From NCBI GenBank assembly GCA_025355505.1, contig JANXZM010000108.1, positions 1 to 49,613 of the forward strand: DNA of 49,613 bases. The letters are read 5' to 3'. Every line of letters begins with the position of its first letter. Positions within the stretch are counted from its first letter, which is position 1. The DNA is from Acidobacteriaceae bacterium. GTDB lineage: Bacteria; Acidobacteriota; Terriglobia; Terriglobales; Acidobacteriaceae. Shown piece by piece: positions 1-6,869 of the stretch. The translations under genes and the position numbers were made by a program. Under the pieces are notes generated by a model. That model searched no databases. It was not told where the DNA came from and was given only the letters and a program-made list of their open reading frames with translations.

Positions 1-117
1 ACGACAGGGCAGTACCGAAGGCCGTTGTTGGTTCTTACTCGCCTGGTGAGGGTGACTTGTCTGTTCACTTGGGCTACCTCTTCCGGTATCACTGCATCCC
101 AAGGTGTACAAAAAATA
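1..117. other. Structured non-coding stretch beside tRNA-Ser
   Basis: No gene is seen here. Positions 9-20 can pair with 80-95 (GCAGT with ACTGC, then ACCGAAG with CTTCCGGT) to give about 12 base pairs with a 1-nt and a 3-nt bulge. Inside this stem, 39-47 (GCCTGGTGA) can pair with 64-73 using several G-U pairs. Nested stems suggest a structured RNA, possibly co-transcribed with the minus-strand tRNA just upstream. The conserved SRP apical sequence is not visible, so it was not called as ffs. Family unknown; it may continue beyond the window. Confidence 0.3.
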
Positions 118-207
118 TGGCGGAGAGGGTGGGATTTGAACCCACGATACCCGTTAAGGTATGTCCGCTTTCGAGGCGGATCGTTTCAACCACTCACGCA
201 CCTCTCC
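118..207 (-). tRNA. tRNA-Ser (anticodon CGA), CCA encoded
   Basis: Read on the minus strand this is a class II tRNA. The 7-bp acceptor stem pairs GGAGAGG (201-207) with CCTCTCC (122-128), followed by discriminator G at 121 and a genome-encoded CCA at 118-120. The anticodon stem-loop contains CTCGAAA, giving anticodon CGA, which reads UCG serine codons. A long variable arm (CATACC...GGTATC region) and a T-loop GTTCAAATC are present. Serine identity agrees with the long variable arm and the G discriminator. It lies downstream of tadA on the same strand. Confidence 0.97.
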
Positions 208-309
208 GAAAATTACTTGGCATTGGCCAGTTGCCAGTAGAAGCGCTTAGCCCGAGGTTGGCGGTTACTAATTGCTCGTCCCAAAGCACGAACCGCCGCC
301 GACCAATCG

Positions 310-807
310 CTACCGACGCTTCCGAAAAAACTCCTGCACCATTTCCGCTGAACGGGCTGCGAGCACCCCGCCCCGGATCTCCATCCGATGATTCAGACTG
401 GGGTGATTCACCACCTGCAGAGCCGAATGGACGGCACCTGCCTTGGGGTCATCGGCACCGTATACCAAGCGGCGGAGGCGGGCATGAACTGCCGCTCCCG
501 CGCACATCGCGCACGGTTCAATTGTAGCAAACAGTTCGCAGTCGGCGAGCCGGTGATTACCGATGTTTCGTCCGGCCTCGCGTAGCGCCACGATTTCAGC
601 ATGAGCCGTTGGATCGCAGTCGGTGAGGTTGCGATTCCACCCTCGTCCAACCGGGCGCCCTTCGCACACAACAACCGCCCCCACCGGCACCTCATCGGCT
701 TCCAGTGCGCGCTGGGCGCAGCGGAGGGCTTCTTCCATCCAAAGTTCGTCGGACGAAAGCTGGTTCGATGAAAGTTCGTTAGCTGAGAGCAGTGGGTCCG
801 TCACCAA
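310..807 (-). CDS. tadA: tRNA-specific adenosine deaminase TadA
   Basis: Zinc-dependent deaminase that converts the wobble adenosine of tRNA-Arg(ACG) to inosine in the cytosol. The cytidine/deoxycytidylate-deaminase fold is clear: a PVGAVVV strand, the zinc-ligand/catalytic HAE motif, and the PCAMC zinc motif, followed by the RLVYGADDPKAGA stretch typical of TadA. The length (about 142-165 aa) is normal. The start is uncertain: the longest frame begins with TTG at 807, GTG lies at 804 and ATG at 738. The extra N-terminus is low-complexity, with a repeated five-residue unit (NELSS, NQLSS, DEL), so the ATG at 738 is a serious alternative. It precedes tRNA-Ser on the same strand. Confidence 0.93.
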   Translation of the reverse strand: MVTDPLLSANELSSNQLSSDELWMEEALRCAQRALEADEVPVGAVVVCEGRPVGRGWNRNLTDCDPTAHAEIVALREAGRNIGNHRLADCELFATIEPCAMCAGAAVHARLRRLVYGADDPKAGAVHSALQVVNHPSLNHRMEIRGGVLAARSAEMVQEFFRKRR

Positions 808-829
808 GTGGCGAGTTGCCAGAAGCTAG

Positions 830-857
830 TTCTCAGTTCCCGGTTCTCAGTTCTCGG
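830..857. repeat. Heptanucleotide tandem repeat (4 units)
   Basis: Four consecutive 7-mers read TTCTCAG, TTCCCGG, TTCTCAG, TTCTCGG. They lie in the non-coding gap (808-1181) upstream of tadA. A similar heptamer array occurs at 28903-28930. No protein-coding signal is seen in the rest of this gap apart from the inverted repeat at 1064-1116. Confidence 0.7.
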
Positions 858-1063
858 GTGAGAATCTGGGCCTGCAGACTGACCAGCCCATTCTAGCGGG
901 TAACTGGTTACGCTTGGTGTAGGAAGTTCGCTTCCCATTCGATGTCGGCGATTCTGCGCAGACGTCACGCGCGGGAGTCCAGTTTATATACAGGTCAGCA
1001 GAAACAACTATTTCACTTGTAGTCAGCCCCACTTCTTGAATGAACGTAAGGAGTCTGCTCACG

Positions 1064-1116
1064 GGTAGAGACGCGACTTGGGGCGTCTCCGGAGGCTCGG
1101 CAATCTCCGTCTCTAC
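1064..1116. repeat. Inverted repeat GTAGAGACG / CGTCTCTAC
   Basis: A perfect 9-bp inverted repeat (1064-1072 and 1108-1116) encloses a 35-base interior that itself contains GGCGTCTCC and GGAGG. It lies upstream of the NuoI-like gene. The same GTAGAGACG/CGTCTCTAC motif recurs near 27250, 31290 and 47593-47620, so it is a dispersed non-coding repeat. Confidence 0.55.
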
Positions 1117-1181
1117 TCCGGAATTTTCTGTGATTCATCTCACGCCGTCCTGTTTCCCGTCAGTGTTATCCTTGGAGGGCT

Positions 1182-1643
1182 ATGGGGATCACCGAGATCT
1201 TGCGGAAAGTGTTTTTGGTGGACCTGATCCAGGGACTGGGCGTGACCTTCCGATATCAGGATCCCAAGGAAATCTATACGGAGCAGTATCCGTTGGAGCG
1301 GCCGCAGGTAGCCGAGCGCTACCGGGGAGCGCCGCGGCTGAACGTCAACCCAGACACGGACGAAACGCTCTGCATTTCCTGTGACCTGTGCGCTCTGGCT
1401 TGTCCGGAAAACCTCATCGTGGTCACCAGCAAGCGCAACGAAAAGACCCGCCGCAAAGAGCTCACGAACTTCACCTACGATTTAAGCCGCTGCATGTTCT
1501 GCGGCCTGTGCGAAGATGCTTGCCCTACCGATGCGCTGGAACTCACACAGGATTTCGAACTCGCGAACTATACCAGAGACGGCATGATCTGGGATCTCGA
1601 GACGCTCGAGAAGGGTCCGCAGCCCACCGTGTACAGGAAGTAG
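1182..1643 (+). CDS. nuoI: NuoI-like 2x[4Fe-4S] ferredoxin subunit of complex I
   Basis: Electron-transfer subunit of the NADH-quinone oxidoreductase peripheral arm, which carries clusters N6a and N6b. Two full ferredoxin motifs are visible: CISCDLCALACP around residues 66-77 and CMFCGLCEDACP around 106-117, each of CxxCxxCxxxCP form. The N-terminal part (LVDLIQGLGVTFRYQ) and the length (153 aa) match NuoI rather than a free ferredoxin. The ATG follows a GGAGG only four bases upstream, which is tight. No other nuo gene is adjacent on either side, so it is an orphan here; it could serve an incomplete complex I or another membrane oxidoreductase. Confidence 0.85.
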   Translation: MGITEILRKVFLVDLIQGLGVTFRYQDPKEIYTEQYPLERPQVAERYRGAPRLNVNPDTDETLCISCDLCALACPENLIVVTSKRNEKTRRKELTNFTYDLSRCMFCGLCEDACPTDALELTQDFELANYTRDGMIWDLETLEKGPQPTVYRK

Positions 1644-2085
1644 CAGCCCTCCCCAAAGCGGAGCTGACTCCCAGGCTCGTTCCCCCGCGAAGCGCGGCGC
1701 CCGCGTATGCTGCTCGACCGATCAACGGGATGACACCCTGACAAATCCGGTTTCCAGTTCATCCTTCCTGGAAGCGTGGTAGCTGCACTTTCCCAAGTAC
1801 GTCCATACGGACATGGCTGAATAGAAGGTCCCCATGTGTTTTCTTGCAAGAAATGTGTTGTCTTTAGGGTGTCAAGCCCATATGGGTGGTGCCGATAACT
1901 ATGACCATGTAGGGATGTGCGCAGTGCAACGAAGTTGGCCTGACAATCTGCCAGCCGTTTCTCGAACATTTGTTGAGTGAAGATTGGGTAGCAGGATACA
2001 GGTGAGATTTGAGGATGGCTGCCGTAGGGCTTTTAGGTGTAGTGTGCTTGCCGGTCGTAACGATGAGAAGGGGGGAGCTTGAGCG
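1644..2085. other. Intergenic, no gene recognised
   Basis: This 442-base gap separates the NuoI-like gene from the signalling operon. Open frames on the minus strand here have no recognisable content. It probably holds the promoter of the downstream operon. An imperfect palindrome (GTCCATACGGAC, about 1801-1812) is the only structure noticed. Confidence 0.5.
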
Positions 2086-2523
2086 ATGAAACCATTGCCT
2101 CAGGTCCTTCTTGTGGATGACAACCCGGCCGACGTCGGTCTAGCGCGGGAGGCGTTAGCCGGGGGCAGGCATCGAAGCGGCATCCGCCATGTAGCGGACG
2201 GGGAGGAGGCTATGGCCTATCTGCATCGCGTAGGCCAGTATGGGAATGCAACTCGTCCGGACTTGCTGATCCTGGACCTAAATCTGCCGAAGAAAGACGG
2301 AAGAGCGGTGTTGGCGGAGGCGAAAGCAGACACAAGTCTGCGCACCATCCCAATCGTGGTGTTCAGTACCTCGCGCTCGATGTTGGATATAGCGCGCAGT
2401 TACGAACTGGGGGCAAACTGCTATGTCAGCAAGCCCGGAAATTTGAAAGATTATTTGTTGGCGGTGCAATCGATCGAAGAATTCTGGTTCGGGTCCGTGA
2501 GCCTGCCCCGAGAGGAAAAATGA
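2086..2523 (+). CDS. Single-domain response regulator (Rcp1-like)
   Basis: A stand-alone receiver domain of 145 aa with no output domain. The acidic pair D11-D12, phospho-acceptor D64 (in LILDLNLP), a conserved Ser/Thr in VVFSTS and the Lys of SKPG are all present. The insertion between helix 2 and strand 3 (YLHRVGQYGNATRPD) is typical of Rcp1-type regulators that shuttle phosphate from hybrid or phytochrome-like kinases. The last codon overlaps the kinase start by ATGA, implying translational coupling and a functional pair. It probably acts as a phosphotransfer intermediate in the cytosol. Confidence 0.9.
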   Translation: MKPLPQVLLVDDNPADVGLAREALAGGRHRSGIRHVADGEEAMAYLHRVGQYGNATRPDLLILDLNLPKKDGRAVLAEAKADTSLRTIPIVVFSTSRSMLDIARSYELGANCYVSKPGNLKDYLLAVQSIEEFWFGSVSLPREEK

Positions 2524-4130
2524 AAATAATGAAACACGAGCCTGCAAATATCTTGCTGATCGAGGACAACCCCGGAGACGCGGACCTGGTTCGCCTGCGC
2601 CTTGTGGAAAGTAAATCCGAGGTCCATGTGAACTGCGTCCCCCGGCTTTCCGACGCGCTCGCGTGTCTAGATGCGGAGATCCCCTCGCTGGTGCTGCTCG
2701 ACCTGAACCTTCCCGACAGCCCCGGCGCGGAAACCTTTCGCCGGATCATGCAGAAGGCTCCGAACGTGCCGGTGGTGATCCTTTCAGGGCAGGACGATGA
2801 GGCGCTGGCGATCAAGGCGGTCCACATGGGCGTTCAGGACTACCTGGTGAAGGGCGACATCACCAGCAAACATCTGGAGCGAGCGCTGCGCTATGCGGTG
2901 GAACGGCAGGGGCTGTTGCGCGCTCTGGAAGTCACCCGCAAGCAGCAAATTGAATTCAAGAACCAGTTTCTGTCGCACGTTTCGCACGAATTGCGGACGC
3001 CGCTGACTTGCATTCACCAGTACGTAACGCTGCTTTTGGACGGGTTGGCCGGTCCCATGGCACCCAACCAAAGTGACTACCTGAAGACAGTCCTCAAGAG
3101 TGTGAATCAGTTGCATGCCATGATCCGCGACCTGCTCGAAGCCACCCGCGCCGATAGCGGCAAGCTGCGTATCGAACCGCGCTGCATCGATATCGGAGAA
3201 CTGATTCGGCAGGCGGTCGCGATGATGCGGCCCACTGCCGCCGAAAAACACGTCGGCCTCGAAGCTGGGCCGGAGCAGACCATCCCCCTCGTCTACGCGG
3301 ATCCCGACCGCACGCTCGAAGTCCTCATCAACCTGATCGACAATGGAATCAAGTTCACACCGCCCGATGGGTCGGTGGTCGTGAACGCCTCGATGGTGGA
3401 GACCGACCCGAGCGCCGTCTATCTTTCGGTCAGCGACAGCGGCCGCGGCATTCCCCAAGAGTCGCTTCCGTTGGTTTTTGAGCGTCTCTACCAGGACCCC
3501 AACGCGGCGGACGGTAACCGGACCGGCCTCGGTCTGGGGCTCTACATTGCCAAAGAAATCGTTACTCTCCAAGGCGGCAGGATGTGGGTCGCAAGCCAGC
3601 CCGGAAGCGGCAGCACGTTCTCCTTCACCCTGCCCCTGTATTCCCTGGCCAAGCTTCTGTTCCCGGTGATTACTCACCAGGGACGTTTGCGGGAGGCCAT
3701 TGTGCTGGTGCGCGTGGATTTGACCCCGCTCTCGAAATCACTACGCGGAAGCTGGAAGGAAACCTGTCAGAAGTGTCTGGAACTCCTGCGCCAGTGCATC
3801 TACGTGGATAAGGATCTGGTTCTTCCACCCATGGGAACCAGCGGCCCCGTCGAAACATTTTTTGTGGTCACTTCCACCAACATGGAGCGAGTCAGCATCA
3901 TGATGGATCGCATTCGCGACCAGGTTGGCGCGCTGCCTAAGTTGAAGGCCAGCGGTACCCTGCGGGTGACGGCCGAGCCGATCGTTACCCCCGGGCCGCC
4001 CGCCGCCGACCCGAGGACCGTGGAACAGCAAGTCTGGGGCGCTGCCGATTATGTCACCGCAATCATTCAGCAGGGCCTTTGGAGCAGACCTAACTTTACC
4101 GAAAAGGAGAACCAGGAAAATGCGCACTGA
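2520..4130 (+). CDS. Receiver-histidine kinase hybrid protein
   Basis: Cytosolic sensor kinase of 536 aa with an N-terminal receiver domain (phospho-acceptor D61, K111), a HisKA dimerisation domain with H156 in the SHVSHELRTPL H-box, and a HATPase_c domain (N-box LIDNGIKF, G1 DSGRGI, G2 GLGLGLYIAKE) ending near residue 380. The last 150 residues form a separate region that I do not recognise. No transmembrane segment or PAS sensor is present, so input probably arrives by phosphotransfer to the receiver. It overlaps the upstream regulator by 4 bases and the downstream one by 11 bases, indicating one operon. Confidence 0.92.
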   Translation: MKIMKHEPANILLIEDNPGDADLVRLRLVESKSEVHVNCVPRLSDALACLDAEIPSLVLLDLNLPDSPGAETFRRIMQKAPNVPVVILSGQDDEALAIKAVHMGVQDYLVKGDITSKHLERALRYAVERQGLLRALEVTRKQQIEFKNQFLSHVSHELRTPLTCIHQYVTLLLDGLAGPMAPNQSDYLKTVLKSVNQLHAMIRDLLEATRADSGKLRIEPRCIDIGELIRQAVAMMRPTAAEKHVGLEAGPEQTIPLVYADPDRTLEVLINLIDNGIKFTPPDGSVVVNASMVETDPSAVYLSVSDSGRGIPQESLPLVFERLYQDPNAADGNRTGLGLGLYIAKEIVTLQGGRMWVASQPGSGSTFSFTLPLYSLAKLLFPVITHQGRLREAIVLVRVDLTPLSKSLRGSWKETCQKCLELLRQCIYVDKDLVLPPMGTSGPVETFFVVTSTNMERVSIMMDRIRDQVGALPKLKASGTLRVTAEPIVTPGPPAADPRTVEQQVWGAADYVTAIIQQGLWSRPNFTEKENQENAH

Positions 4131-4554
4131 GAGTTACACCGACGGGCAGCCCATGAATCGAGCAAAGATTATGGTCGTGGATGATGATCCCGATCTCAGG
4201 CAGGCTCTGAGTTTGCGTCTACGGGCCAATAACTTCGATACCGTGAATGTTTGCGACGGCTATTCCGCCATCGCTATGGCTCAACGGGAACACCCCCACT
4301 TGATCATCCTCGATCTCGGGCTGCCTGCGGGCGACGGATTTGCGGTGCTGAAAAACCTGCAACAGTATCCGGCGCTTTCGGTCATCCCGGTGATCGTGCT
4401 TACGGCTCGCGATCCCGAGACCAATGAAAAACGCACCCTCGAATCCGGCGCCGTTGCCTTTTTCCAGAAGCCAGCCGACAACGAGGAGCTGCTGGGAGTG
4501 ATTCGCGCTTGCCTTCAGACTGGCTGGGGACCGGGCGGCGACTTGCCATCGTAG
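4120..4554 (+). CDS. Response regulator, receiver domain only
   Basis: A 144-aa receiver protein. D21-D23 form the acidic pocket, the phospho-acceptor Asp lies in LIILDLGLP, the conserved Thr is in VIVLTARD and the Lys is in FFQKP. No DNA-binding output follows. The ATG at 4120 is preferred over the longer frame because GGAG sits nine bases upstream (AAAAGGAGAACC) and because the upstream 23 codons lie inside the kinase gene. It overlaps the kinase stop by 11 bases, and is a likely target of the kinase encoded before it. Confidence 0.88.
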   Translation: MRTESYTDGQPMNRAKIMVVDDDPDLRQALSLRLRANNFDTVNVCDGYSAIAMAQREHPHLIILDLGLPAGDGFAVLKNLQQYPALSVIPVIVLTARDPETNEKRTLESGAVAFFQKPADNEELLGVIRACLQTGWGPGGDLPS

Positions 4555-4595
4555 CGGTTCCTGGTTCAGGGGTCTGGCCAAGGAAGGATGGCGAT

Positions 4596-5009
4596 ATGTA
4601 TTTGAACAGCCTGGGAGCGCTGGTCCGCTCCCGGGAGTACCACGTCCGCCGGCGGGAACCACGCTATGTTTCCAGCATCCCCGTCGCGTTGCAGCGCTTC
4701 TTGCGATTCGGACCGTTCGTCACTCGCGGTGTAACCCTCGATATCAGTATGCGAGGAATGTCGGCGCTTGTCTGTGGCGCTCCGCGGGTGGGCGAAACAG
4801 TTGTGATCGCATTGTCATGGTCAGGCGCTCCGTTCGAGATGCTCGCGACTGTCCGCCACAGCACTGATGCCAAATCTGGATTTGAGTTCTACCCTTTGTC
4901 TTCCATCGCCCAAAAGGGAATTGAGGATTGGATGCGGGATCTGAGAAAACACGAAGAAACGCTGTTCCCCTATCCGTACGTGTACGGGTCCAAGGTTGGC
5001 AGCGACTAA
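4596..5009 (+). CDS. PilZ-domain c-di-GMP-binding protein
   Basis: A 137-aa cytosolic protein. The N-terminal RxxxR motif (R19-R23, in RRREPR) and the DISMRG motif of the (D/N)xSxxG type are the two c-di-GMP contacts of PilZ domains, so binding ability looks intact. The start is placed at ATG 4596 because AAGGA lies 11-12 bases upstream; the longer frame begins inside the previous gene. It is the last gene of the signalling operon and may be its c-di-GMP effector, but its target cannot be seen from sequence. Confidence 0.85.
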   Translation: MYLNSLGALVRSREYHVRRREPRYVSSIPVALQRFLRFGPFVTRGVTLDISMRGMSALVCGAPRVGETVVIALSWSGAPFEMLATVRHSTDAKSGFEFYPLSSIAQKGIEDWMRDLRKHEETLFPYPYVYGSKVGSD

Positions 5010-5041
5010 AAATGAGGAGGGGGGGTGAGACTGAAACCCAA

Positions 5042-6100
5042 TCACTCCGCCAGCAGCGGCAGTCCCTGAATGTTCCACGAGATGTGGTGAACGGCACTGT
5101 TGGTGGCCAGGATGGCCGACTTACCGGAAGCGAACGCTAGTCCGACCAAACCCTGGCCGGAGACTTCGAGGTTAGCTTTGCCTTGGGGAGTAATCTTCAC
5201 GATGCCGCGTTTTCCAGCAAGAGAGGCGGCGACATAGACATTGCCCTCGACATCCAGAGCCAGGCCCTGCGGACGTCCCAGGCCGCGGTAGAACACGGAC
5301 ACGGTGCCGTGCGGGTCGACTTTGTAGACACAGTCGAAACTGGAAGTGCTGGGCGCGGTGATAAACATATCGCCGAGAGGACCGAACGCGATGTGATAGG
5401 CGGAAACGCTCGGCTCCAGCGTCGCGAACACAAAAATCTGCCGGTCGCGAGCGATCTTGAAAATGGTTCCGCTACGGTCGCCGACGTAGAGATTCTCCGC
5501 TGCATCGAAGGCAATCCCGGTCGCGATCCCCATGCCTTCGGCATAGGTTGACATGGAGCCATTGGGCGCTACCTTGTACACCGCCTCGTCATGCCGCGAA
5601 GAAACGTACATCTGACCTTCGCGGTCGAAGGCCATCGAGGTAGCGTTCATCAGGTCGCTGAGAAACGGCTTAGGGTTGTAATTCGTGTCGATCTTGAAGA
5701 TGGATACCGGAACTTTTTGCCCGCGCGATCCGGAGAAAGTCACATAGAGGTTGCCGTCGCGGTCGAGCGCGGGATTGGTCACCGGATGAAGGTTGTCGGC
5801 AACCGGGACCGCAACCTTAATAGAATGCGGATTGCTAACATGCCCGTTGGTGCCCACTACGACCGGCCCCGATGCGGCTCCCTCGGGTACGCGGGCCACC
5901 AGAAAATCGTCGGAACTGATTAGCACGGAGCCTTCGATCTCGCCGAAGCGCACGCTCGGGCGGCGCAATTCGTGCGGACGCAGATCCTTTCCGACGATAC
6001 GAATCTCGCCGCCAGGCAAAGCGAAACCGGGCGCGACCGCTTCGATGTGCGGCTTGCCGTTAACGTTCTTTTTTCCCAGTAGGCGGTCAGAGATGATCAT
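5042..6100 (-). CDS. IPT/TIG plus NHL-type beta-propeller protein
   Basis: A 352-aa protein. Residues about 17-95 look like an IPT/TIG immunoglobulin-like domain (PHIEAVAPGFALPGGEIRI, with GPVVVGTNGHVSN at its end). The remainder has five to six repeats of the NHL / SMP-30 type, each with a pattern such as GIAFDAAENLYVGD followed by a KI or KV strand, forming a propeller. No signal peptide is seen, which is unusual for this kind of protein. Function unknown; such propellers usually bind ligands or proteins. It is the last gene of the minus-strand run that includes rimO, yacG and pgpA. Confidence 0.75.
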   Translation of the reverse strand: MIISDRLLGKKNVNGKPHIEAVAPGFALPGGEIRIVGKDLRPHELRRPSVRFGEIEGSVLISSDDFLVARVPEGAASGPVVVGTNGHVSNPHSIKVAVPVADNLHPVTNPALDRDGNLYVTFSGSRGQKVPVSIFKIDTNYNPKPFLSDLMNATSMAFDREGQMYVSSRHDEAVYKVAPNGSMSTYAEGMGIATGIAFDAAENLYVGDRSGTIFKIARDRQIFVFATLEPSVSAYHIAFGPLGDMFITAPSTSSFDCVYKVDPHGTVSVFYRGLGRPQGLALDVEGNVYVAASLAGKRGIVKITPQGKANLEVSGQGLVGLAFASGKSAILATNSAVHHISWNIQGLPLLAE

Positions 6101-6128
6101 GAGTTTGTCCCGGCGGGAGCCAGCGCTA

Positions 6129-6632
6129 CTACGTTAGAAGTCCAAAGTGCAACAGAAGATGCATGACGGCGAGCGCATAAAGCCCCGCTCCCAGGTCGTC
6201 CACTACAATGCCGGTGCCCTCGCGCAGCCGCTCCAGTCGCCGAATCGGAAACGGCTTAAGAATATCGAAGACACGGAAGAGTATAAGGCCCGCGAGAAAA
6301 GTTTTCCAAGCGAGCGGGACGGCGATGAGTGTAACCAGTTGCCCGGCAACTTCATCGATAACGACGAATTGCGGATCTTTCAAGCCGGAGGAGCGTGCGA
6401 CGAGGGTGGCGGCGGGAATTCCAATGAGGGAAACGGCTGCGGCTGCGACGACGGTCGCCCACGTACGGCTCGCGGCCGGGATCTGCGAACTTGCCAACGC
6501 CCAAATAATAACCGTGGCCAGCGATCCCCATGTGCCGGGACCGGGTTTGAGGCGTCCCGCGCCGAACAACGTCGCGACCAGCGTCGCCCACAGCGGAGCG
6601 CGGCCAATGGCGACCTCCGGCGGGCGATTCAC
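6129..6632 (-). CDS. pgpA: Phosphatidylglycerophosphatase A
   Basis: Membrane lipid phosphatase that removes the phosphate from phosphatidylglycerol phosphate, the last step of phosphatidylglycerol synthesis. The PgpA signature is clear: FGAGRLKPGPGTWGS at the N-terminus, VIDEVAGQ in the middle and FRVFDILKPFPIRRLE with GIVVDDLGAG at the end, which hold the acidic catalytic residues. Several hydrophobic segments fit the multi-pass topology. Its length of 167 aa is normal. The start overlaps the yacG stop by four bases (ATGA), so the two are translationally coupled. Confidence 0.95.
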   Translation of the reverse strand: MNRPPEVAIGRAPLWATLVATLFGAGRLKPGPGTWGSLATVIIWALASSQIPAASRTWATVVAAAAVSLIGIPAATLVARSSGLKDPQFVVIDEVAGQLVTLIAVPLAWKTFLAGLILFRVFDILKPFPIRRLERLREGTGIVVDDLGAGLYALAVMHLLLHFGLLT

Positions 6633-6835
6633 TCTCCGTCCTCGTCGCGACTGTCTTGCCGGACCGCTTCCTCAGCGTCGGTGACCGGCGACGAAATTAC
6701 ATACGCGCCGCTCGCCCACTTGCCGAGATCGATCAATCGGCAGCGCTCGCTGCAAAAAGGGAAGTCCGAGTCCGCGGTCTTAGCCGGCTTCTTGCAGATG
6801 GGGCAGCGGAGTTTGATGGGGCGCTTGCTCGGCAT
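6629..6835 (-). CDS. yacG: DNA gyrase inhibitor YacG (zinc protein)
   Basis: A 68-aa zinc-binding protein of the YacG family, which in E. coli binds GyrB and blocks gyrase. The CPICKK and FCSERCRLIDLGKWA motifs give the four zinc cysteines (CxxC...CxxxC) and the family hallmark RLIDLGKWASG. The acidic C-terminal tail (EEAVRQDSRDEDGE) is typical. The gene overlaps pgpA by four bases and follows rimO after 34 bases, so the three are probably one transcript. Confidence 0.92.
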   Translation of the reverse strand: MPSKRPIKLRCPICKKPAKTADSDFPFCSERCRLIDLGKWASGAYVISSPVTDAEEAVRQDSRDEDGE

Positions 6836-6869
6836 ATGGGGATGACGGCGGTTCCTCTAGCTTCCGACC

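Noticed and set aside
1-117. SRP RNA (ffs) call
   Set aside because: A CCGGAAG occurs, but the conserved apical SRP sequence (GGAAGGAAGCAGC type) and the symmetric hairpin around it are not present.
2784-3677. A 297-aa open frame on the minus strand
   Set aside because: It is antisense to the histidine kinase, whose catalytic motifs are complete.
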